Position numbers and translations under genes: made by a program. From FEN-1297 sp963710735 (lineage in GTDB: Bacteria > Bacteroidota > Ignavibacteria > Ignavibacteriales > Ignavibacteriaceae): 64,000 bases of DNA. The notes below the pieces were generated by a model that was not told the DNA's origin, ran no database searches, and worked only from the letters and a program-made list of their open reading frames with translations. Shown here one piece after another: positions 7,601 to 13,832 of the stretch (position 1 is the first letter of the stretch; the number at the start of each line of letters is the position of its first letter). Location: the NCBI GenBank assembly GCA_963710735.1, contig CAVQBN010000011.1:1-64000 (forward strand). The letters are read 5' to 3'.

Positions 7601-7612
7601 AGGGCAGTAAAC
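7601..7612 (+). other. Possible degenerate R'' box closing the cassette array
   Basis: GGGCAGTAAAC resembles the reverse complement of the last cassette's opening (GTTATGCTGCC at 7023), sharing CTGCC and GTT but with changes between. No 205-bp site follows, so the array seems to end here with a truncated or eroded attC. Confidence 0.3.
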
Positions 7613-7755
7613 ATCTTTAATAAGTAAAAATTCAATAGGTAATAAAATACCCTGACAAAAATAATTTGTAAAAAAAATGTTTTTAAAGAATTAGTATTTA
7701 AAGAGCTTTTAAGCAGTGTTTAAGAGGTGGGTAAAGGGAGCTAAACAGCTAAGTG

Positions 7756-7789
7756 AAAGATGACATCTTAAGGAAAAGATGTCATCTTT
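7756..7789. terminator. Perfect 14-bp hairpin between cassette array and etf operon
   Basis: AAAGATGACATCTT (7756-7769) and its exact reverse complement (7776-7789) flank the 6-base loop AAGGAA. It lies between the end of the array and the stop of the leftward operon, so it can end transcription from both sides. The T-run after the stem is short, so strength is uncertain. Confidence 0.6.
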
Positions 7790-7837
7790 GAAATTAGGGT
7801 GCTTTAAGAAAAAATAATTTTAATCGAACATTAGAGT

Positions 7838-8050
7838 TTAGAAAAAGAAATCTCTTACTTCAACTTCCATCGCTTCCGGATCATATGTGTGGAGGAAATT
7901 GATAAATTCTTTGGCAAAGACTTTATCTTTGTTTTCTTTTTTGAACTTCTCTACTAATTCTTCAAGCTCCTGATGATCCAGAGAACTATTGACGTAATGT
8001 TTTTCTTCATGATCATCAAAGAACCTGTATATTACGCATGTTTTTTCCAT
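7838..8050 (-). CDS. Small acidic protein of unknown function
   Basis: 70 residues, rich in Glu, Asp, Lys and Phe, with an N-terminal strand (C-V-I-Y-R-F-F-D-D) and a central amphipathic helix, ending in three Phe. No family recognised. It starts 18 bases after the acyl-CoA dehydrogenase stop and is the last gene of that operon; GGGGATCTTAA precedes its ATG. A role linked to the dehydrogenase is only suggested by position. Confidence 0.6.
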   Translation of the reverse strand: MEKTCVIYRFFDDHEEKHYVNSSLDHQELEELVEKFKKENKDKVFAKEFINFLHTYDPEAMEVEVRDFFF

Positions 8051-8068
8051 TTAAGATCCCCGTATTTA

Positions 8069-9790
8069 TTAAATTAAAATTGTGTCTGCATAAAGTATAT
8101 CGGAATATAATTCATTTTTAATTGATTCGGCATTTTTTCTAGCCTTTGCACTTGCGTCCAGAATATATCTTCTTGCAGTAAATACTTTTTTCTGATCTTC
8201 ATTTGCCTCATTAAGCAGTAAAAACCCTATATAAATATAAGCATACATCTCAACTAAATCTTTTGATGCAACATCCTGAAGATTCACATCTTTCTTTTCC
8301 TTAATATACTTCAGGCAGTCGTTAAACATCTCACGGATTTCTTTTAGAACATCTAAAAGCTTAATCAAGCTTCCTTTATATTCTTTCTTCTCCCACGCAT
8401 CAAAATAATCCGATAAAACATTATTGATTACACCGCCGGCTGCGGCAACTATCTGCATCTGGGAAGTACCTTCATAAATATTTGTTATTCGTGCATCCCT
8501 TGCCAGTCTTTCTACATTGAATTCTTTCATGTAGCCGGTTCCGCCATGGATCTGCAGCGCATCATAACTGATTTTATTGGCAGATTCGCTTAACAAATAT
8601 TTTGTTAAAGGCGTTAACAAGGTTACCGCTTTGTTAGTTTCTTTCAGCTTTTCATTTTCTTCAGTAAAAGGTTTCTTTGTCGCTTTTAATTTTTCAACCA
8701 GGTCATCATATTTTTCTTTTTTATCAAGCCATGTGCATGTTGAATAAAACAGAGACCTATTGGCTTCCAGAGTTACCCGCATATCAATCAGCATATTTGA
8801 AATAACCGGTAAATTATAAATCGGCTTGCCAAACTGTTCCCTTGCCTTTGCATACTTCAAAGCTTCTTCATACGCCTGCTGGGATATGCCGAGAGATTGA
8901 GCACCGATTCCGACTCTTGCCCTATTCATTAAATAAATAACATACTTTAATAAACCAAATCTCCTTGTTCCGATTAACTGCGCTGGTGTATCGTTGAATT
9001 GCAGCTCGCAAGTCGGCGAACCATGTATGCCAAGCTTATGTTCTATTCTACGGACTTTTATAGTTTCATCGCCGTAGCAGGCAAACATGCTTAAACCGCG
9101 CGCATCTTTTGTGCCGGGCTCTGTTCTGGCAAGGACAAGCAGCACTTCACCGTTCCCGTTGGTAATAAATCTTTTTACACCGCGCAGAAACCACTGTCCT
9201 TTTTCATCCTGATGTGCATTTAATTTAACCGCCTGTAAATCGGAGCCGGCATCGGGTTCTGTAAGAGCCATAGCGCCGGTATATTTTCCTGAAGAAAATC
9301 CTGGAAGAAATTCTTCTTTTTGATTATCATTCGCAAATTGAGCAATTGTTTTACCAATATCCTGGAGACCGAAAAGATTCATCAAAGAAGCATCGGCTCT
9401 TGAAATAATTTCTACTGCCATCATATAAATTGTCGTGGGGAAATTAAGTCCGCCGTATTCGCGCGGTAAAATCATACCCATCATTTCAGCTTTGGAAAGC
9501 ATATCCAAAGCTTCCCTTGTGCCTTTTGCATAATAAACTTTTCCGTCTTTGAAAACTGCACCTTCCTCATCAATGCCCGGAGATCTTGGAGCTATATAAT
9601 TCGCAGCAATATCACCGATAACTTCAAGCACCCTTTTATAATTTTCAATTGCGTCTTCATAATTAACCGGGGCAAAATTAAATTTTTCAGCTTGAGCGTA
9701 GTTATCTTCCGTAAGTTCTACAACCCGTTTAAGGTCTAAACGATTGAACTGGTAAAGTATATCCGGGTTATCTAAAAAATAATTTGCCAT
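8069..9790 (-). CDS. Acyl-CoA dehydrogenase family protein
   Basis: 573 residues. It has the ACAD layout: a helical N-terminal domain, the FAD-binding signature A-M-A-L-T-E-P-D-A-G-S-D in the middle, the R-E-Q-F-G-K-P-I helix, and the catalytic-glutamate region T-N-I-Y-E-G-T-S-Q-M-Q. A C-terminal helical extension of about 120 residues makes it longer than the usual 380-residue enzymes and resembles the large FadE-like subgroup. It introduces the alpha-beta double bond in acyl-CoA and passes electrons to ETF, whose two subunits are encoded immediately upstream with gaps of only 3-4 bases. The likely role is beta-oxidation of fatty or branched acyl chains; the substrate cannot be told from sequence. 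Confidence 0.93.
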   Translation of the reverse strand: MANYFLDNPDILYQFNRLDLKRVVELTEDNYAQAEKFNFAPVNYEDAIENYKRVLEVIGDIAANYIAPRSPGIDEEGAVFKDGKVYYAKGTREALDMLSKAEMMGMILPREYGGLNFPTTIYMMAVEIISRADASLMNLFGLQDIGKTIAQFANDNQKEEFLPGFSSGKYTGAMALTEPDAGSDLQAVKLNAHQDEKGQWFLRGVKRFITNGNGEVLLVLARTEPGTKDARGLSMFACYGDETIKVRRIEHKLGIHGSPTCELQFNDTPAQLIGTRRFGLLKYVIYLMNRARVGIGAQSLGISQQAYEEALKYAKAREQFGKPIYNLPVISNMLIDMRVTLEANRSLFYSTCTWLDKKEKYDDLVEKLKATKKPFTEENEKLKETNKAVTLLTPLTKYLLSESANKISYDALQIHGGTGYMKEFNVERLARDARITNIYEGTSQMQIVAAAGGVINNVLSDYFDAWEKKEYKGSLIKLLDVLKEIREMFNDCLKYIKEKKDVNLQDVASKDLVEMYAYIYIGFLLLNEANEDQKKVFTARRYILDASAKARKNAESIKNELYSDILYADTILI

Positions 9791-9794
9791 AATT

Positions 9795-10814
9795 TTATCT
9801 CAGCTTCTGCTTAAAAACATTGATGAACATTGGAAGTATCTGTCTTGCATCACCGACAATTCCGTAATGAGCAATACTAAAAATAGGAGCATCAGGATCG
9901 GTGTTAATTGCAATTATTTTATTTGATTCGGACATTCCTGCTCTATGTTGAATTGCGCCGGATATACCGCAGGCAATATATAATTTTGGCCTTACTGTAA
10001 CTCCTGTCTGCCCGACTTGATGGTCATGCGAAATAAATCCTGCATCAACCGCTGCACGCGAACCGGCAACTTCGCCGCCAAGAACGTTTGCTAGTTCATG
10101 AATCAAATTAAAGTTTTCCTTTGTTCCCAATCCGTAACCACCCGATACAATAATAGGTGCAGCTTTAAGGTTTACTTTATTTTCCTGTCTGTGCTGTTCA
10201 ATTATTTTAATAATATCATCTAATCCATCTGGTTGATAATCTATTTTTATAACTTTTCCTTTAGCAGGCTTATCAAGAGGTTCAAGACGCATTACTCCTT
10301 CTCTTACAGTAGCCATCTGCGTTGGATTGTCGGGGGTAATAATTGTAGCAATAATATTTCCGCCGAATGCTGGCCTTATTTGAAGAAGCAAGTCTTCATA
10401 ATCTTTTTTAAGATATTTAACATTTGAAATTTGAAGGTCGGTACAGTCAGCAGTTAAACCACTCTTTGTATATGAAGCTACACGTGGTGCAAGATCTCTT
10501 CCGATAATTGTTGCGCCAAAAAGAACAATACGCGGAGTATGTTTTTCTACAAGTTCATTTAAGATACGGCTGTACGGCATTGTTCTGTAATGCTCAAGTT
10601 CAGGATGGTCCGCTGCAAGAACTTCTTCCGCTCCGTACTTAAAAGTTTCTTCAATAATATTAGTTACATTATAACCGATTACAACGGCTTTTAATTTTCC
10701 TTTAAGAATTTCTGCAAGCTTTCTGCCTTTGGATAAAAGCTCAAAGCTTACATCGGCAGGTTTGCCGTTTCTTTGTTCAATGAAAACCCAAACGTCTTTA
10801 TTCATAGTCCCCAT
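9795..10814 (-). CDS. etfA: Electron transfer flavoprotein, alpha subunit
   Basis: 339 residues. The N-terminal domain pairs with the beta subunit, and the C-terminal FAD domain shows S-G-G-Y-G-L-G, then A-G-S-R-A-A-V-D-A-G, H-Q-V-G-Q-T-G and C-G-I-S-G-A-I-Q-H, all typical EtfA FAD contacts. ETF accepts electrons from acyl-CoA dehydrogenases and delivers them to the membrane quinone pool. The start at 10814 has GGGAT upstream; an internal ATG three codons later is the alternative. It sits between etfB and the dehydrogenase. Confidence 0.95.
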   Translation of the reverse strand: MGTMNKDVWVFIEQRNGKPADVSFELLSKGRKLAEILKGKLKAVVIGYNVTNIIEETFKYGAEEVLAADHPELEHYRTMPYSRILNELVEKHTPRIVLFGATIIGRDLAPRVASYTKSGLTADCTDLQISNVKYLKKDYEDLLLQIRPAFGGNIIATIITPDNPTQMATVREGVMRLEPLDKPAKGKVIKIDYQPDGLDDIIKIIEQHRQENKVNLKAAPIIVSGGYGLGTKENFNLIHELANVLGGEVAGSRAAVDAGFISHDHQVGQTGVTVRPKLYIACGISGAIQHRAGMSESNKIIAINTDPDAPIFSIAHYGIVGDARQILPMFINVFKQKLR

Positions 10815-10817
10815 AAT

Positions 10818-11708
10818 TTATCCCAGGATATGATCTTCCATTAATTTATCAATTAAAATACCGATGCCGGCTTTAGAAGGTTCTATCATTTCATGATTTC
10901 CGCCTGCTAAAACTACCGATTCTATTTTATGAACTTTTGTCGGTGAACCGTGCACGCCGCATCTTTTCTCATCAAGTTTTAAATCATCCATTGTAAGCGT
11001 CTGAATATATAACTGCTTCGAAACATATTCATCTTTAAGCTGATCAATATAAAGCAGAGAATTGCCTTCCGTTAACTTTTCTAATTCAATTAATGTTTTA
11101 GCATTTTTATAAGCCATTACTCTTTTTGCTTTATAGGGACGAGGGAATGATGCATCTTTCAAAACTGTAATCAAAACCGGAAGTTTTGATTCTAGAATTT
11201 CGTATCCGCCTTCAATCTTTCTTTTAACTTTTACGCTTGATTCACTTACTTCAAGTATTTCTTCAGCGTATGTAATTTGAGGTATGTTTAACTTTTCTGC
11301 CGTCTGCGGGCCGACCTGAGCAGTATCCCCGTCAATAGCTTGTCTGCCTGCAAAAACGAAATCATATTTACCTAATTTTTTAATAGCCTCAGAAAGCACA
11401 TAGGAAGTTGCAAGTGTATCTGCACCGGCAAATTTTCTATCGCTGATTAACACAGCTTCATCGGCGCCCATATAAAGACATTCTCTAAGGATATCGGAAG
11501 CACGCGGCGGCCCCATTGTAATTACGGTTACTTTACCACCGACTTTATCTTTAATTTGCAAAGCAAGCTCAAGTGAGACTCGATCTTCATGATTAAAAAT
11601 AGCCGGCAGTTTCGCCCTGTTTACGGTACCGTCTTCTTTCATTACCTGCCCCGAAATGTTGGCAGTATCCGGTACCTGTTTTACCATTACAATACTATGT
11701 AAGTCCAT
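10818..11708 (-). CDS. etfB: Electron transfer flavoprotein, beta subunit
   Basis: 296 residues from the ATG at 11708, preferred to an upstream TTG at 11720 because it begins closer to the usual V-K-Q-V-P-D-T motif and has GGGAAC before it. The AMP-binding and EtfA-contact regions (M-G-A-D-E-A-V-L, then A-G-R-Q-A-I-D-G-D-T-A-Q-V-G) are present. First gene of the operon etfB-etfA-acd-small protein, transcribed leftward from the 283-base gap facing the DUF134 regulator. Confidence 0.95.
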   Translation of the reverse strand: MDLHSIVMVKQVPDTANISGQVMKEDGTVNRAKLPAIFNHEDRVSLELALQIKDKVGGKVTVITMGPPRASDILRECLYMGADEAVLISDRKFAGADTLATSYVLSEAIKKLGKYDFVFAGRQAIDGDTAQVGPQTAEKLNIPQITYAEEILEVSESSVKVKRKIEGGYEILESKLPVLITVLKDASFPRPYKAKRVMAYKNAKTLIELEKLTEGNSLLYIDQLKDEYVSKQLYIQTLTMDDLKLDEKRCGVHGSPTKVHKIESVVLAGGNHEMIEPSKAGIGILIDKLMEDHILG

Positions 11709-11961
11709 AAGTTCCCACAATTTTGACTCGACAAAATTACAAAAATTCTTTGTGCATTAACAACCTTTTTAGGTAAAAAATATTTTTACCGCCTCTTTAA
11801 TTCTCAGTTGAAAAGTAACTATATAAATTTCAATCTCTTAGCTTCACTATAAATTTTAGTTAAATTCAATTTCTATTAAGTTAAAAAACCATAAATAAAT
11901 ATCCATTCCTTATCAAACAAACTATTATCCTTTGACATTAATTATTTTTTTCATATTTTTG

Positions 11962-11981
11962 TTATGAGCATATGCTCATAA
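11962..11981. promoter_or_regulatory. Perfect 20-bp palindrome, probable DUF134 operator
   Basis: TTATGAGCAT followed directly by its reverse complement ATGCTCATAA. It ends ten bases before the ATG of the DUF134 regulator, where a repressor would block transcription or translation initiation. It is the only perfect palindrome of this size I noticed nearby, and the gap holds no other obvious signal. Binding by the adjacent regulator is inferred from position. Confidence 0.7.
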
Positions 11982-11991
11982 TTAATTATTT

Positions 11992-12375
11992 ATGGCAAGA
12001 CCAAAGAAACATAGAAGCATAAACTGCGACCCGACGTCTTATTACTTTAAGCCGGCAGGCGTGCCTATCGGCCATCTGGACGAAGTAGTTCTTGAGGACG
12101 ATGAACTTGAAGCCTTAAGGTTAGGTGACTTAAATAGTCTCTCTCAGGAAGAAGCTGCGGAAAAGATGAAAATTTCCAGGGCAACTTTCGGAAGGATTAT
12201 AAATTCTGCTCATGTTAAGGTTGCAGATTCTATTATCAACGGTAAAGCCATTAAGATTTCAGTGGAATTAAACAACGAAGAAAAGGCTTCCTTTTTTTCA
12301 TGCGGCAAGTGCGGACTGAAATTAAAAATGAGACACAGAAAACAGTTTTCAACTTGTCCTAAATGCAGTAACTAA
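11992..12375 (+). CDS. DUF134 (UPF0251) family DNA-binding regulator
   Basis: 127 residues. The M-A-R-P-K-K-x-R opening, the acidic L-E-D-D-E-L-E-A-L-R-L segment (34-44) and the helix-turn-helix around residues 50-70 are the UPF0251 pattern. A C-terminal zinc ribbon with Cys104, Cys107, Cys122 and Cys125 could sense metal. The family often neighbours NifX/dinitrogenase-cofactor-like genes, as here. It probably controls its own operon through the palindrome just upstream, and possibly the metal exporter further down. Confidence 0.88.
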   Translation: MARPKKHRSINCDPTSYYFKPAGVPIGHLDEVVLEDDELEALRLGDLNSLSQEEAAEKMKISRATFGRIINSAHVKVADSIINGKAIKISVELNNEEKASFFSCGKCGLKLKMRHRKQFSTCPKCSN

Positions 12376-12392
12376 AAAAAATAGGTGGAAAT

Positions 12393-12788
12393 ATGAAAAT
12401 AGCAGTAGCAACAAACGACCAGGTCAGAGTAACCGGTCATCTCGGAAGATGCAGATCATTCCTTGTTTATGAAACAAATGACTCTGAAATATTAAAAAGA
12501 GAATTACGCGAAAATACTTTTACGCATCATATGACGCATCCAGGAGAAGAGCACGGACACCATCATCACGGCGAAGGCGAAGCGCATAGCCATCAAGGTT
12601 TAGTTGACGGCTTAAATGATTGCAGCCATGTAATTTTTCAAAGCGGCGGCTGGAGGGTTGTTGAAGATCTTAAAAATAACAATATAACCCCGGTTTTAAC
12701 TGATGAAAATTTAGCCGATGAAGCGGTGTTAAAGTTCTTAAAAGGAGAGCTTGTAACAAAAGAAGATAACTCATGCAATCATCATTAA
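12393..12788 (+). CDS. NifX/NifB-type dinitrogenase cofactor-binding-fold protein, His-rich
   Basis: 131 residues in the dinitrogenase iron-molybdenum cofactor biosynthesis family: it opens M-K-I-A-V-A-T-N-D and contains a G-H-L-G-R-C loop. An insertion at residues 45-67 holds many His with Glu and Gly, a probable metal-binding loop. No nitrogenase genes are in the window, and stand-alone members are thought to carry metal or Fe-S clusters. AGGTGG at 12384 is the ribosome site. It forms an operon with the DUF134 gene (17-base gap). Confidence 0.85.
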   Translation: MKIAVATNDQVRVTGHLGRCRSFLVYETNDSEILKRELRENTFTHHMTHPGEEHGHHHHGEGEAHSHQGLVDGLNDCSHVIFQSGGWRVVEDLKNNNITPVLTDENLADEAVLKFLKGELVTKEDNSCNHH

Positions 12789-12833
12789 GAAATCTTTAAG
12801 TTACAATTCAGTTTATTTGCGGATATTTCCTAC

Positions 12834-12884
12834 TCCTGAACTTATTCTTTTACCCATGCAATTGACGTTGGCGTAAGTTCAGGA
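12834..12884. promoter_or_regulatory. 11-bp inverted repeat before the metal exporter gene
   Basis: TCCTGAACTTA (12834-12844) and TAAGTTCAGGA (12874-12884) are exact reverse complements around a 29-base loop; an AT-rich run follows. It could be the terminator of the DUF134-NifX operon, a structured leader of the exporter, or a spaced binding site. No known riboswitch class was recognised. Confidence 0.45.
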
Positions 12885-12956
12885 TAATTTTATTTTAGTA
12901 TGTAAAATTTTAATTCCTAATTTTGATGAATCTCTTAATAATATATAAGAATATAT

Positions 12957-13799
12957 ATGACTGATATGCTGATTGATGTAATAAAAGAAAGTCTTCAAGT
13001 AACTTTGCTTGTTCTCTTGATGATGAGCCTGGTAGATATAATAAATGTGTGGACACGCGGTAAACTTGCTTCAATTCTGCATACATCCTCAAATTGGAAA
13101 CAATATATTGTTACTTCTGTAATCGGTTCGGCACCGGGATGCGTCGGAGCTTTTGCCGGCGTAAGTCTGTATATGCACGGAATGATCAGCTTCGGAGCTA
13201 TAACAGGCGGAATGCTTGCGACTTCCGGCGATGAAGCTTTTGTTATGCTGGCAATGTTTCCTAAAACAGCAATTCTTTTATTTGCTATACTTGCTGTAAT
13301 CGGTATTTTTTCCGGAAAGCTTATTGATTTAATTGTTAGAAAATTTAACATCCAAACTTGTGTAGATTGTGAAGTTCCCCAATACCATTCACATCATGAG
13401 GGATATAAACATTATTTAAAAGAACACGTTTGGAACCATATTATAAAACATCATCTTTGGAGAATATTTTTGTGGACATTCGGTGCACTTCTTCTATTAA
13501 GTTTCGGATTCTCACATTATGATTTGCATAAAATCGCCTCTCACTATACATTATTAATCCTCATAGCAAGTGCATTAATCGGACTTATACCAGAATCAGG
13601 GCCGCACTTAATTTTTGTTACAATGTTCGCACAAGGATTAATTCCCTTTTCAATTTTACTCACAAGTTCCATGGTGCAGGACGGCCACGGCCTTCTGCCG
13701 ATGCTTTCATATTCACTTAAAGACTCCATCAAAATAAAAATTTTTAACTTTATTATAGGACTAAGTATCGGACTTACATTATATTTGATAGGTTTATAA
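12957..13799 (+). CDS. Putative heavy-metal/manganese exporter (ArsP_2-like membrane protein)
   Basis: 280 residues in two hydrophobic halves joined by a His-rich cytoplasmic or periplasmic loop (residues 144-166). Conserved polar motifs G-S-A-P-G-C (57-62) and T-S-G-D-E-A (89-94) in the first half are mirrored by G-L-I-P-E-S-G-P-H and V-Q-D-G-H-G in the second, the pattern of the family annotated as putative manganese or arsenic exporters. The actual substrate is unknown. Its position after the DUF134 regulator and the His-rich NifX-like protein supports a metal role. Confidence 0.8.
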   Translation: MTDMLIDVIKESLQVTLLVLLMMSLVDIINVWTRGKLASILHTSSNWKQYIVTSVIGSAPGCVGAFAGVSLYMHGMISFGAITGGMLATSGDEAFVMLAMFPKTAILLFAILAVIGIFSGKLIDLIVRKFNIQTCVDCEVPQYHSHHEGYKHYLKEHVWNHIIKHHLWRIFLWTFGALLLLSFGFSHYDLHKIASHYTLLILIASALIGLIPESGPHLIFVTMFAQGLIPFSILLTSSMVQDGHGLLPMLSYSLKDSIKIKIFNFIIGLSIGLTLYLIGL

Positions 13800-13832
13800 A
13801 TATTTTTCTTTTAATAGGGTTCAGACATATTT

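Larger units (their letters stand above)
1..7612 (+). mobile_element. Integron-like gene cassette array (eight cassettes, integrase not in window)
   Basis: Eight units, each made of one or two small genes followed by an attC-like site, lie head to tail. Cassette limits, taking crossover between G and TT of each GTT box, are 1-907, 908-1674, 1675-3364, 3365-4235, 4236-5300, 5301-6191, 6192-7023 and 7024 to about 7612. The bases that open each cassette are the reverse complement of the bases around its own R'' box, perfectly over 10-11 nt in cassettes 1 and 3. This is expected if each unit was once a circle opened at its attC. Contents (toxin-antitoxin pairs, lipoproteins, orphan functions) fit sedentary chromosomal integrons. 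Genes precede sites in plus orientation, so attI and any integrase should lie left of base 1. No tyrosine recombinase is visible, so a cluster of attC sites lacking an integrase is also possible. Confidence 0.8.

Noticed and set aside
1..7612. CRISPR array
   Set aside because: Units are long, contain genes and are unevenly spaced; there are no short spacers or cas genes.
12393..12788. Evidence of nitrogen fixation from the NifX-like gene
   Set aside because: No nif structural or assembly genes are present; stand-alone members of this fold are common in non-fixers.
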